Assembly (NCBI GenBank): GCA_034336665.1 | Contig: CM067570.1 | Coordinates: 23,517,002 to 23,581,001 of the forward strand | DNA length: 64,000 nucleotides | Source: Luscinia megarhynchos | Taxonomy: Eukaryota > Chordata > Aves > Passeriformes > Turdidae | Reading direction: 5' to 3' | Part shown: positions 43,273-58,200 of the stretch, piece after piece | Layout of the letters: every line of letters starts with the position of its first letter | Position numbering within the stretch: the first letter of the stretch is position 1 | Position numbers and translations under genes: made by a program | Notes under the pieces: model-generated | What the model was told of the DNA's origin: nothing | The model's input: only the letters and a program-made list of their open reading frames with translations | Database searches by the model: none

Positions 43273-46200
43273 GTAAGGACGATGGTTTCCTTCGGGGTTT
43301 GGGGGAGTGGGGTGGGAATGGGGCAAGGTGTGGGTGAGAACAAGTGATACTCATGGCCTAAAGGCTTTTCTAGCTTGTATTAGTGAAACTGTAGGGGAAA
43401 TACTTTCGGAGCTTATAGCAATGTTTGATATACTTAAAGAGGGAGAAGGATATGTCCTCTAGCCAGAATAAGCTTCCTCACCTTGGGTAGGTTTATATTA
43501 ATGTATATTTGTTGTGCCTTTTCTGTAACTGCACTTCTACTTTAATATTTACATTTCACATGATTACACTTAATGAATACATTCTCAACAAATCAAGTGC
43601 ATTATATGTACATAAAGCAAAGCACAAAGTTGATAATAGGTACTAACAGAAATATTGGGAAGAAGACATTTTATTTAGCTTTGATTTTAATGTGAGAAAA
43701 TACAATTAATGTTTTGCACAATAGTCATCATTTCAGTTACTTCCTGTATTTCTCATTAGTTTTTATGGTCTTTAAGTAATTTTTACAGTGTTTTACATAC
43801 CTGGAAATATATATACATGTGGAAATATGTCATACTTAATGTCCTTGTGGGAATGATACGTGTGCTATTTTGAGTTTTAACTCACTCCCAAAAGATACAC
43901 ATAATATATATGTGTATATATATGTAATGTACTGACATACATATATATATATATATCAGTACAGACGCCTAAGGAGGCAAAGATATCTATTACTGGATAC
44001 AGATATGTGTAGATGTGTCTAAATAAAGGTCACAGACAGTCTTGTGAGCAAACTGGATAAATCTTAATTAGGTGACCCAGTATATTTCTCTCTGAGCAAG
44101 TCCTTCTGAACATTTGCTCCTATTTGGGTATGTCTGATTTTAGATGATACCAGGGGAATCTTATAACCTTGAAAGTCCCATACCATTAGCAATAAAATTA
44201 TTTGCACTGTTAAGACACTTACCTGAATATTCTGTTTTTGTGTCTCTTAAAAGGCAGGCACAACGATGAGTTGTGAGTGACCATAGAATGTGAAATATTA
44301 GAAGAGTGCAGAAAAGAATTGTTGTGGCTCCTCATTTTGTCCACAGGCACTTCTGAGCTGTGAGATGTCCATACCTTACTGAGCACTTCTGCAATGAATT
44401 CAAGCAGAATGTATTCTGGTATTTTTCTGAAATCTGTGAGAACCATAGGATTAGGATTTTCTGGAATTCCCATGGCTTTTGAAATGCTGTAGCCTATTTT
44501 CTGCCTGGTATTTATGGGCAGTCCTTTTTTTGTGTGTGTTATGAGTTTGATTCCAAGTGCTATACAGTTTCACTGTGGGTGTGTGATGAAATTAAAATAG
44601 TAAATTCTACAGTCAGCTACAGTTACACTAATCTGGAATAAACCCATTAACCCTGATGATGTAATTTTCCATTTACACCTCTGAAAGCAAAATTTGAACC
44701 CAGCTAAATACAGATGTTGGCTCAGCAAATGAAAAAGAACAAATGCACTGACATTGAAGGTTTTTTCCAGAATGGTTTCTAGCTTAAATGTTCCTGGTCC
44801 CTCTCTTAAATTCAATAGAACATCAGGCCTGGAGGCTTTCAGTGCAAATGTGTGCATTATTTGAGGGTATTCCAATACCATGCAGTTCAGCCACTGTTAA
44901 TGGAACAAAAGTTACCCAGATAAACTCTAAAGAATTTTATACAATTCAAGACTATATACTCGTATATGAAATCTGCTGTATTGGGAAAACTCTTTTCAAG
45001 GTCTTGAATACTGGAGCATTTTTAGTTAAAGAATAGTAGTAACACCTCTGACAACAGTTTAGAAGTTCACTGGAAGGTATGCCTGCAAAACTCTGAAATG
45101 CAGTTGCAAATATTATTAATTATTTTTTGTGAGAGCTGTGCCAGTATTGGTATTTGCACATTCAAGCTCACAAACTACAGCAATCATCTTCCTGAAGCAA
45201 AACCATGTGTCAATATTTTAAGGTATGACCGATGTTTTTCAGCAATACATATCCAAAAGCTGAAGTCAAGATGATTACAAATCCTGAAGGTATTTTGGAC
45301 AGCTCTCCCTGTGCCTCTGTTCTCCCTGAGCAAGCAGCAGCATGACCCTGGTTGCTGTCAGACCAGACAAGCTGTCAGTAAGGCACTGAAGTGCTGCTGT
45401 GCTTTAATAGTTTCCTTTTTAGCTTTGCCTGGTCTATACTCTGCAGGGCACCAGACAGATTTTCTGCTTTGCTTTGTGTGTGTGGCAATTGGAGGGCCCT
45501 AAGTGCTTCTCCTTGGTTTGTATCTGTTACAGATCAGGAAAAGAAGGCCCACGCCAGCATCACTCGTCATCATGAATGAACACCTGCCCCCAGGTGAGTG
45601 CAACATCCTGCTGAACCACTGAACTTCTTCTCACAGCACTGGCTGCAAACTGCTTGGATTAGCTACGGCATTTTAAAAATCCAGCATTCATTTTGTAGCT
45701 CTGAACATCAAACAATGCATCTTAGGACTGTTTGGAGTAAACCCCATGAACACAGGTAATTCCTGGTCTTCAGATAATGTCACTGATTTCCCAATTATAT
45801 TCTCCATGTAAATCTTGGTTAGATGTAGGAGGAGAATCAATATGACCCAGATCCAGCACTTCTATGCACCAATATTTGCTTTCTCTGGATGGACACTTTG
45901 AAGACCCACAAAGCCCAGTCTCTAGAGATACCAGGCTGGATCCAGCATTAATTCAACCTAAGGAGTTGTTTTTACAAAACAGTTTCTGTTCTAGTTTCCT
46001 GATAAAACATAAATGGTGTTTTTCCATTATTCTTTTTCAACTGTGAATACATTATCTTCATCCAGGAGTCCCCACAGAAAATTCTCTGTGGGATGGGATG
46101 ATTTGAGGTTGAGACATACTTTGTCATATAAATATGATTTCAGAAGGATTCTTTAATAAGCTGTTTAGGGAGTGTTACAAACAAAAACTCCACAAAAAGA

Positions 46201-49200
46201 GGATAATGTTCAATACTTAATCCCTTGGAACACAGTGCCTACTTTATATCAAACTTTTCCATTGTTGTGCTCTGCAACATTTTTTTATTCCTGCCGTATC
46301 TCTTAGTCACTGCAATCTTTTTTTTAGAAATGTTTTTGGAGAGTAGCTTTCTGTCCTGAATTTCAGGTAGTTCAGCTCTCAAAAACGGTGCATGAAAGAT
46401 CTGCCTTGTGCTGACTTTCTCTCCCACTATGGATAATGATGGGATATACCCTGTCTGTGTTGCTAGGACTTAATTTAAAGCAAATTCACCTTGACTGTTA
46501 ATCTCTTTTGCAATTCACTTTGTACACTTTGTACCGTCATATTTCCTTTTATAAACAGATACTTGGTACAATACCAAATCAAAACCAAACAAAGAATAAG
46601 AACTCTTTAATTTACAGGAAATTTTACTGTAAACAAAGTGGTGCATGTCTGTTATCACCTTTCCTGCAATGTTCATAATAAGTCTTTAAATAAATCATTT
46701 TTATTATGAGTCAGGATTGCTGCAAGTTTCAGCCAACTTCCATATAAGCCCATGAGTTAGTATTTGTCTTCACTTATTTAGATTTATTTATTTAGATAAT
46801 ATTTGTTCTTTTTAGATACTGGGAACTAATATTAATGAATTTATTATTTGACTAAATTATAGCCTGGTCCTGTTTTTAAATTTTCCATGAAGTCAGATAA
46901 AAATAAAAGCTTTAAAAGCAGCTTCATTTTCCTGCCCCTCACCATGAGGTTCATGCAGATTTCCATAGGGTGCCACTTGCTTAATATGGGGAATAGTTTT
47001 GGACAGGGTGTGTGCAGGTAGGAAGCTCTGTAAACCTGCTGAACACAAGGACTGTAAGGCCAGGTCAGAAAGGCAGACAACAGGTTTACAATGGAAGTGC
47101 AAATATTAAATAAAGCCTTTGTGATCTTCATCTTGCAAGGTGCTGGGCAGCTTCTGAGATGGTTGTATGCCTTCAGCTTCCAAGCTAGCCCAGGGCCTCT
47201 TGACACCTTGCTGCTTAAACCCCAAAATGCTGATCAGGTACTGGGTTTTGAATAGAATTCAGTGGGTTGCTGAATGAAATTTGTCTCCAAAAATAGTAAA
47301 TTCGTCACTGCAAATGGATGCAGTTAATTAAAAAAAAAAAAAAAAAAAGGGTGTTAACTTGACACTCCAACAAATTGCTGTAGGAGTGTGATTCTCTGGA
47401 TCAATGGGGAAACCGAGCAGCAGAGAATTCCAGTGACACTGACAGAGCCACCCTTTTTATTAGGGCTAAGCAAGAGTCCTATGCCTTGAATTTTACCCAC
47501 TGGAGTATTCCACTTCCTTCGTTAGGAGCAAGGAGACAGTGAAAGATATGCTTCCATGAGTTTGAAATGTGTGTCCCAACACAATCATAAATGTTTGGAT
47601 GCCCCTGCAAAGTTTACTCAAATTATCTAAACTTCTCTTTTTTTGAAAAACAGAGACAGGCATTGAATCAGACTTCTCTATAGCCTTCTGTTACAGCTGC
47701 TTCTAATTGCAGCAGGGAAAAAAAAGTAGCATTTTTGTGGTATTCTGGTGTTCTGGATGCACACCCATCTGGAAACCAGAAGGCAATAAAATGTGTTTGG
47801 ACATTTAAGAACTTCATATTAAATTCATCTTGAGTTCTTCTGTAAAAAGATCTAAAAGTTATTTTTTTATTAAGTCTTCTCCCCATCCCTGATGCCTGTT
47901 ACAGCTTTGACAGGGATGTGTCCTCACCTATTTAGGTCAGGTCAATTGTGCTATAAAGTGAATTTCTACTATGCCTAAGTCATTTCAAACCAATGACAGC
48001 TGCTCAGAACCTATAAGAGTCTGCTTGACTTCCTTGCTTCCAAGGGGACAGTGTTAGACCACACTGAATGATGTAAAGGCAGGTGATAAATGTGACCACA
48101 GGAGCTCATATCCAGCCTGCAGCATCATTGACTCTCACATTTCCTCATGCTAGCATCATATATAAGTGCAATCACAGCCAACAAAAGAGAAATCTGAGTT
48201 GCAGCAGCAACTGTGATTGCAGTGGACAATATGACCTTGTGAAGCAGCATAGCAATGAATAAACCCTTAACTCTATCTGCAAGTTCTCTGTAAAGTGCTC
48301 TTAGATGGGTTGTGTCACATCTGAGCAGAGAAACTGGCACTAGCAAACTGAGACTTAAGAAGTCACTTAAATCTGTTATGCTTCAGTTGCCATCAATGGA
48401 ACGACATTTTCTGAGCATCTGATGTTTGATTTGGTAATATCAAATCAGTTTACCTTTATTTGAAATTATAAGACTCTTTTACTCTCTGTGAAGGCAAAGA
48501 CAAGTAAAAAGTGAGGGAGCTACACAAATGGGCAGCATCTCATCCTGTGAGGGTGCATGGGTTCCTGGTAACCCACTTGCATCCTGCCATAGCCACAGCT
48601 GCTCTGCACCTGCCTTTTAAAGGAACATAACCACATGCTTAAGTTTTAAAGACATATTTAACTATTGCACTACATGTGTTTAATCCAAAAATTGTTAAAG
48701 CTCTCCTGCTTCCTTTTTCCCCTGCACTATCCTTGGAGTCAGCAGAAGCTGAGCATCACCATCACAAGCAGCCTTTTCTGTGTATGCACAGCCTCCTGTC
48801 TCCATACCCAGCATAGAAGAAAATACAGGAATATCAATTCTTACTAGCTGAAATACAAGTCTGGGCATGCTTTAAACCAGCAGAATATCATAATGCAACA
48901 GCTCAAGAAGAAGCTGGTAGCAAAGTAGAGAGCTGATAGCTGAGGGAAGAAAGCACGTCAGCCCACAACTCGGGTTTAATACCATTAGGGCTCACTTTGA
49001 TCAGAAAACAATGCCAGCGTTCCTGTACAGCCTGGCTTTGTCACAGAGCCAGCACAACATCAAACAGTCTGGCTGCCAAAGGCTCTTCAACTTATGTCAA
49101 AGTGTTCAGTCCTCTTGGAGCATTAGAATATGGGTAAACATTAGGATAAATTCTCTGTATCTAAATTTTCTATGTATTTTCTGTTTCCAGCTCCCCTTTC

Positions 49201-52200
49201 TGCTTTGTTGCCTGTTTTGATTTCCATTCTTGTAATGTAGATGTTACTCTGTGTGTAGAAATACATCTGCTTTTTTGTGCTTTGCTGATCTCATTTCAAA
49301 GCAGGAAGGATATATTATCACTGCAAAAGCAATATAAAACATCTTCCCAGTATAACACAGTACATCTGAGCTTACTGAATGCTGGAAATCACAACTTGAA
49401 GAAAAGCAATCTGTACCTGTGTCTAAACAAGGAAGGTGTTTTGCATGTGTGTGGGCACTGGCAGTTTAGCTTTCTCATTCCTAGCTGATTTTGGGCTATC
49501 CCAAAAGGATCCATGCCTTCCAGCTTACTGTCACTTCCCCAGAGCTCTGCTGAGATGCCTCAGGGCAGTCTCAGTATTTAGTGCAGCAGCAAACAACACA
49601 GCCAGGTGAGAGGTGGGAGGAAAATCTGTCCTTACACCGTTGTCAATTCCATGACAAGCCAAAGTAGTTGAGGTTTTTATGCTAAATTGGTTTTAGACAC
49701 TCCTGGACTTTCCCTGCACAATAAATCTCATTACCACAGACAGATCTGCTTTTCTGCTGATGCAAACTGTACCAGCACCACATTCTTGATGGGATTAATG
49801 TGAGTTACTTTGCCCAGCATTAAGGTTTGTGACTAATATTAGTTGGATCATGCTTCTAGGTGAATGAATATGTTTGGGTTTAGATCTAATGATCATATAT
49901 TTTTTTTCTTCCAAGGCACAATAAACTGAGCTCAAGAAAAGACCTGCTTAGTAGGAGGCAGGTGTTTACTGAGCATTGCCAAGCAGTTCTGCTATACTTT
50001 CTCAGGGAAAAATCTCAGCAGAAAACTCTTGGTCTCAGAGTTCATGGAAACTGATATGTTTTTCAAAGGATTGAGATTCTGGTAGGACACACTGCTTACT
50101 TTGGTCCAAGAACTAGAGAGTGAGTAAGCCAAACAGCAGCTGTTTTCAATTGCAAATTTAGGCTTCTAATGTGGTAATAGAGCATTCAGAAAAGCAGTAC
50201 ATGAATAAAAACTTTCCTTAGCTGTATTTTTTTGGGTCAAACTAGTTGGCCTTTCTATATGCTAAATGTATATGCCATTTAAGTGTTCTGTCTCTCTTTA
50301 TACCAGTCCAGGAGTCTGTGGAGGTATTTCAGTAAGCAGTGAGAAATGTCTGTGTCCCCTCACAGCAGAGGACTGGTACAGCCCAGTGCACATTACCAAT
50401 GGCACCAGGATGTTCAGAGATCAGGCACTTCTTGTCAAGGCAGGGAGGACCTTTGTGTTCTTTCAGCCTGTGCTGGAAAGGACTCTCTGACACAGTGAAA
50501 CAATGAAATATGGAAAGCAAACATTGCCTAAGACCTGACAGGTGATAGGGGTTCCAGAACAGAGATAAAAATGTCTGTGCTGGAAGGTATCCTGCTGTTT
50601 GCAGGATGATGTGTGACTGCAAATGTGCAGTGGCAAACACATCCCTTTTTCTTACCTATATACACTATGCTCACATGTTTTTTTTCATTTGAGTTGCTCT
50701 GAATTAATTCTGCAGTTCAGGCCCACAAAATTCCCTGTGACAAGGCACAGCAAAAGTCCCTCACACATATGCAGTGTGAATACAGACTCCATGAAAGCTA
50801 AAAGGAAACCTCAAGGGCTTAAAAAAAAAAAAAAGAAAGACAAGAAGAAAAAAAAAGTCAAGAACCTGTGCTTCAGCTGTTCCTTATTCAGCCCAGAAGT
50901 AATGGCTCACAGGCTCCAGAAAGAAATAATGAATTAAAAAACAATTTTATTTTTTTTAATCATTCATGAAAATGGTCCGTTTCCTTAAGGTGCTCCATTT
51001 TCATGAGAGGGTGAGGAGTTTACATGTCATTGTCATCACTTGTCAAAGGTGTTGTCATTGTCTCTGCAGTGCAGTGAGGACAGCAGGCTGGAGAGCAAGG
51101 CCTGAGTTTTTTGGGATGCAGTGGCAGTGCTGTGCCTAGACTGAGAGTTGTCACCAGAGCAAACAGCTGTATTTTCACAATTTTTGCAGTCCTGAACACA
51201 GTAATTCACTATTAGAAGCATTCCCTGTGAGTATTTTAGCAATTGTGTAAACCACACAGTGTGAAACAGTAGGAAATGTGAACTATTTCATATAGAGCCC
51301 AAAGAGAGTCTGGACAGTCTCTGTAGTCAGTAAACAGTGAAGGTCTGACAGCTACACAGAGAGACCAAAACAAATAAGCTATTATGCATGTTCTGGTCAA
51401 AATTAACTTATTTTGCTGATTTTTTTGGTGTTTATTTTTATTCATGCTTCCCTCATTTTCACTGTTTATTGATTGACTGTACAGGAACATTTTACATGAC
51501 CCATGTGAACTAGTTTCTCCTAGTTGTCTGAAATGAGTAAATCTAGTCAAAACAAGGATGAGTCCCTCCCATTCACCAGAGCCTACTGTCCCTCCATGAG
51601 ATGGGGCAGTCCAGGGTGCAAATTGCCTGGGAAAGATCTGGAGGACAGAAATAAACCTGGACTCAGATTTGTGCCTACATCAGGGCAGTGGTGCAGCTGA
51701 GAGGGCATGGAGCCAAAACCCCAAAAGCTTTACTTGCACCCAGCATGGATGGAATTGCACTAATCCATTAATCTTGTTCCAGCCTTGAATACCCAAGAAA
51801 TGAATATAAATAATTTTTCATTTACCAATGCAGCTAAGCTCCTAGTGTGTACTGTGATTTTACTTGTTGCTCCCTGCCTCCCATTGGTTTTTTGTTGGAA
51901 GGGTCAATGTCTGTGGAATCACCTGAAAGTGAATGTGGTATTTTTAGAGGCTGAACCTTGCACTCTTCATCTATTTTCCTTGTTCCTTATACAAAAGCAC
52001 CATAGAAACAGCCTTCTTCCACCCCAGGAGATTATTTGCAAAATATTTTTAATATGCATGGCTCTGTGTTACAGCTCTCCAGCTGCTTGATCATTCAGCA
52101 TCAGGCCTGATAAGCTTTGGGAATGTTTACATTTGTTATCACCTCTGTGGCTACAGCCCCACAGAGCCAGAGCTGTGCCACGGGTAGGGAATAGCAGTGG

Positions 52201-55200
52201 GAGTGGCTGCCTGACCTGCTGGGGAAGTCAGCTGGACAGACTCTAACTTTATTGCATTCATAAGGCTTAATATTTTCCTGGAGGGGCTCTTAGCAGATTT
52301 GCACTGTGCCAAATACTTATGCACCTCATTTAGTTTGTTTTGCTGAGAATTTGGAATAGATGGTGAGTTTTCAAGCTGAAAAATGAAGTTGCCTGGGTGT
52401 AATTACTTCTTATAGTCAAAATTCTTAAGCTATATTTAATACAACTACATGAGCATACAATTTGGGGTGTTGATGGCATTTTAAAAAGAATAATTTGAAT
52501 CAAAATATGTCTAGTCTGTGGCAAAGATTCTGTTTGTATTGATGGGAAGGGGTGTTAAATGGCAAAAAAAAAATCAGAGAATATTTGAAATTAAGTTCAT
52601 TTAAACATTGTAAGACAAAATTTTAAAATAAGAATGTCAAGTTAGTTTGTTTTGAGATTATGTTTAAATCAAACTTCAATAATGTACTAATACTGATATT
52701 TTCAATATATTTTTTCGTTCACTTTAGGTAATAAACTAAAATCCATTAATAGAGGTTTCAGCCTTGCTGAGGGGAAAAGAATACAACACAGGGTTTTTCT
52801 GACCTCTGCTATTTAGTACTTAATGCAGCACTCATTTACCATGGTGACGTGTGTGGAATAAATAGATAATGCAGATAGATGAGAGAGAATCCAGCTTTTA
52901 GCACTAACCTCATTATGCTCAGAATATTGGGAAGGGGTTGCACTTAAAGCATCAATCAAGGTAGCCCATTTATTGAGCTTTTAGAGACAAAATTTAACTC
53001 TTTATATGGCGTCACTGAAGTTAAAACTTCACTTCAAAATACATCAAAGGTGGGAATTTAATTAATCTGGACCTAAAGCTAGCAGAGACTAAACAAATTG
53101 TATCACTCCTGAAAGGTTTTGCCAGCTACAGAAGGCTGCAGGAACTCTGTGAGAGTGCAGGGAGCTGCAGAACTGACCTTTGCTTTCCTGTGAGTCTGAG
53201 CTGCCTGTGTCATCAAGATCAGATGGACCAAAAGTCTCTTTTTACAGTAACCAAAGCAGCTCTGGGGTAGAATTAAGCTTTATGTCTATTGAAGGGAGCT
53301 CTGTTTTCTCCTTCTCCCCTTCTAAACGTTATTCCTGTGTCTGTACCTAAAATCACTTAAGATTCTTCTCTCAGATGTCTTTACTGGAGGATCAAGAGAC
53401 TGTCATAGTAGCAGAAAGGAGCACAGTGACCTGCTCCTTCTTTGTCCACGTTTTCCCTGGGATACCCAGCATGCAGATGTCCCACAGAGAACTGATGTCT
53501 TGGTTTTATTATCTCGTGGAACCAAACTGCACTAACAGTCAGCAGTGTTAAGCAGATGAAGGTGCATTGTAAAGGTTGTGTTTTTTGCCTGAGGCCATGT
53601 TCTTCATTCTGACAAGCAGAGAAAGTCACACAGAAAATGAACACGAGCAAGGCAGATTGAAAGCTCAGTAGAGCAGTGATCTCTATTGCACCCTGCAAAT
53701 GGCTTATCCTGGTGCTGGATATCCCATAACCTAGACATTTCTGCACTGGTCTCCACCACACAATGGCATGTAGTGATGGCATTCGCTTCAGGTCTTCCTG
53801 GAGCTCCCTGCCACAGCTGGTAGTGGTAGAAAGCAAAGATTTGGCTGAGCCTGTGCTGCTGTTTCTGTGGCCACCTCCACAGAGCAGCTTCTCTGGGATC
53901 AGCTCAAGCACTTGTCCTGCCTTTTCCCTCTTGTGTCAGGATCTGCAGGGCAGCTGCAGAGTCAGGGAGCCATTTAACCCAACAGCCCAGCTGCTTGAAA
54001 GCAGCACGTTTGTATTGCTTAGTGCTAGTGTGTGTGCTTTTCCGACTGGAATTGTCCTATGAACTAAAAGGAAGAGGGCAGGGGAACAGGGGGTAGAGGA
54101 TAAAAAAGAGTTTTCCCTTTAAAGAGTTGTGACCTGGAAGATTTTTTGATCCTGGTCAAGATTAGGTTTTTACTGTCTGGTTTTGAAATACAGTGGACAG
54201 GGAGCAGGCTGTGACTGTTCAGAGGTGTGCTTTAAAGCCTCCTGAAATGCTGCTGCTGGTGACTCAGGCTTTAATGTGTGCAGCATATCCCATAGGAGCA
54301 TGTGGCTCCTTCCAAAGGAATCACAGCAAGGCACTTCTGATTGTGACAGTGCAGTGGAGATGTGCAAAACAAAAGGCCATGGTCCCCTCTGTCTCTGGTA
54401 TGTAGTGAGGTTAGTAGAAATTCTATTCTTTTGGAAATTACAGGTGACTTATTCTGGGCTAACAATGATTGCCCTGGGCTGTTCCAGCCCACCTAGTTGT
54501 GCTTAAATGAGATTATGGAACCTGGTTTTGCTGACTCTTTGAAGGCTTGGAAAACCCAACAATGGCTTTACAAAACTGATATTTTCATCTTCATTTTTTT
54601 TGTAAAGAAAGGGTGCTAACCCCCAAGAAGAGCTATTATTAGTAGGTGACTCGATTCCTGTGTAAGATGATACATGTCTGTGAGGAGCTCCCTGCATGTG
54701 CATTCTAACCACGAGCAAGCCACAAGCAGCTGGCCAGGACTAGCTTTACAAAGCATTCTCACTGAAATCCTTGAGGTTTTACTCCAAAAGGAAGGAAATC
54801 GCTAAGGCAGAAATAATAATCACTGGCTAAGGAAAAATTTTATTGTTTTGTATGTTTTCTTATCCCATGGCAAATGTCACTGCTCAGAATGTAGAAACAC
54901 ATTCAGATAGGATACATTTTAGATCATTTTATGAGCTATAGCATGGTAAGAAATGTTTGGCTGGGGTTTTTTTAAATTTTGTTTTGGCTGCTGCTGCTGG
55001 CTTTTATTTTGGAGTTAGAATACTCCTACAGCTCTCAGCCAAGAAAGGAGCCACTCACAGGGATGGCATTTGCAGCTGTAACACTGATAAAATGATTGTG
55101 ATCAGTAGGTCAGTTCTGAGCCATTTTCCATCACAACTGATTCCTGCACATGAAGTTATTCGAAAATGGTTTAAAAGTTTATCCTGGGATTTGCTATCAC

Positions 55201-58200
55201 TCCATTCCTGGTAATCAGGGATTTTACTTCATGATCTTTGCCTCAGTATTGTATTTAGATCTTCAGCCTCTTCAGCCATTTGAACACAAACCTAAAGCAA
55301 GCAAGCAGATGGAAAGCAGCACTTTACTAATACTGCCCAGTGCTACTGCTGGGCTCCCAACCCTGGGCAGCTCTCTGCAAAAGGTGCTTGTCCTCCTTCT
55401 GTGTGTGAAAGTACTTAATGACACCATTAAGTCTTTTCACAAACTAATAACAGTGGTACAACTTCATCAATATACAAAATAATTGCAAGCTGCTTGGGAA
55501 GTGTTTTGGGTATGAGCATAGGGTACATTTAATTAAGCAGTAGCAATCATTAACAAAACTTCAGTAGTCTGGCAGTTTGTTTTACCTGGGGACAGTGCAC
55601 AACCATGCTTCTGCTCTTTGAACCTGTTTCTCTGAGCACTTGCTTGCAGCTTCTTGACAGCTCTGGCCTTCTTCTAACCTCTCAAAACCCTTTTTTATCT
55701 CCACTGCTCTGCTATTTCCTTCATGTGAGCCTTGTCTTTCACTGCCAGGTTTCAGGCCAGCCTGTGAGTGTGGGAAATGCCCGTGGTCCACACAGCAAAG
55801 ATGCAATCTTTGTTGACATCTGTCCTGTCAGAGTAGCCCCTATGTCAATGTAAGCTCTCAATGAGGGGAGTTCTCCTTCTGGACAACTTTGAGACAACAT
55901 ACTGTGATTTATGTCTGCCTTGCAGTCTTTGCCTTGTTCTGTATGTTCTTTCACTTGTTTGTGAAAGTCTAATTTCCTAAGGTTTCCTTGTGGTTTAGTT
56001 TGGCCCTCCAGCCCTGCCTGGGGCACCCAGAAATGATCATAGTCCAGTTCCCTTCTGGCTCATGCCAGAAAATCAGAATCATCCTGGTTTGCATTTATTT
56101 GCTGCAAGAGTAAGGAATTTTTTTCTAATGTGTATTTCAATCTAAATGGGAGTTTTAATCACTCTAAGTAGCTGTGCATAAAAGGTTCATATATAGACCA
56201 TCATGCATCTTTTAAGTCTTACTTTACTCATTTTGGGACCTGAGTTTTTAACAGCTTTCCCAATAGACCAAGGATTTTAAATCTCGTGTCAGTAATCCCA
56301 GCAATTTTCTTCAGTTTGTCTTATTTATTTTTGCTTATTTGAATGTATTAACCTGGACCTGCAACAGTGTAGTGAATATTGGTATGACTGTAATTACTTA
56401 GTTTAGATAATGAGCAAGAGTTTTGACTAAGAGGCAGTTTAAGTACTTTCACAGTTCTTTCCCAGTTGCACTAACTCTAGAACTAGTTTATAAAATGAGG
56501 AAGTATTTTGCCTCTCTTTTTAACCAATTCATGCTGTATATATAGGATAAAATAGTGACTTTTAAGTCAGTGGCAAAACTTGCTGTTGGTTTTGGGCTAA
56601 TGAAGTCAGTGATAAAATGGTTGTCTTTCACTTCTCTCCAATGTTTGTTTCACCCAGTGTGTTTTGCTGGTGCAGGATTTGCACTGAGCATGTGCTGAAC
56701 TCCTGTGGGACTCATTTTGCCTTAACACCAGCAGAACCAGGCACTGAGGAACTCCTCTTTGCCAAGGGTCAGACCACAGCAGACCCCCAGATTCTGATTG
56801 AGCTTGACTCTGCCACGCTGGAAACAGAAAGAAGTGCTTTGCTGGTGAATAAGTGGTTTGTCTTTGGAATGAGTAGGTTTTAGGGAGCTTTGAAGCCATG
56901 TGGAGGCAAGCCCTGATGCAGAGCTTCTGCCCACAGTGACACCCTGTGCTCCTGCCAGAGGTCCCTCCTGGCTCTGGTGCCAGGAGTCCACACTGGTCAG
57001 CTGCAAATTACATGAAAAGTTTAGCTCAGAGTCACTCCTGTAATTTAGTCAGAAAATGTCTCATCTGAGAGATCAAAAGAAAAAAATAAAGTACTTACCT
57101 CCTCCTGGTTAATCTTATTTAGTCAGTCATTCTTTGGAAGCTGTCTCCATTTCCTTCACCAAAGAGGAGTTTGTGCTGCTGAGAAAGCAGCTAGAAGAAA
57201 ACACCAAGGCTAGCATTGATTATATTGTGATTTAAAGCCAGTCTCTACATTAGTTGTCCAAACAGAATGTTTATTTCATGCATGTTTCTCCCTGGGTTGA
57301 TTATCTCTCTGGGAGGACCTGCCAACTGAGGAATTGTCCCCATATCATACATCCAGACATCACATCAGGAACTCTGCTCCCTGTGCCTTGCTCACCTGAC
57401 CCTCTCTCAGGGAGCAGGACAGGCCTTCTTGTGTTTCAGAAAAAGAAAATTCTGCATGGAACTCTTCTTTTCATGAAAGGTTTTTCCACAAAACCTGTTT
57501 TATTATAGCCAGGACAGTATCAGCATAAAGCCTTACAGAGCTGGCAGCAACTGGAAGACCACAAAGGCAGAAATGCAACACCAAGACAACAGCAGAAAAT
57601 GTAGTCCTTTTTTAAGATGGGAGGAAAAAATTACATTTTAATTCTCTCTCAAAATGTATTTTGAGAAGCTATATTTGATTTATGATACTTATTTAGAATT
57701 TTTCTTATATTAATATTTATTATGTATTTTAAGGAGGGAGAGTGAAAAAAATTGGAACAAAATTCTTAGGAGAAGGATGATTTTTGTGCTTGTTGTAATA
57801 ATTCATGATTGCTCTGTGGTAAGGCTGCAGACCTGATTCATCACTCTTGTATTCTAGTCTAATGCCAGTGAAATGAGACTGATTTCCATGAGTCTGGCAT
57901 GAGTCTGGAATAACAAGGTGGTGAATCAGGCACTATAATTCCCTTCTGAGAATCATGTGATGTAAACAAATACATTCAGATTCACATTTGAGGTTTGCAA
58001 TGTCTCCAGTTTCTTCCAAAATAGATTATGTTTACCAGAATCCGAGTTTTAAAGAAATTTAGATCTGTGTAGTTTGTGAAAGGTGTTATTACTTATATTC
58101 CTATGGCTGTGCAGCTTAAAGTGAGTCCTTAGATGCTGTCTGTATGATCAGAGATGTCTACATCAGATGCTCTTGTGTGCATCAGGAGGAAAAGGATGAT

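Noticed and set aside
47330..47348. Poly(A) run as the tail of a processed retrogene
   Set aside because: No coding remnant, no AATAAA at the right distance that belongs to a known gene, and no target-site duplication could be seen.
53381..53911. Minus-strand open frame of 176 codons in PPP1R1C intron 2 with two hydrophobic stretches
   Set aside because: The counted start is GTG, the first ATG is further in, there is no family resemblance, no splice or promoter context, and about one frame this long is expected by chance in 64 kb.
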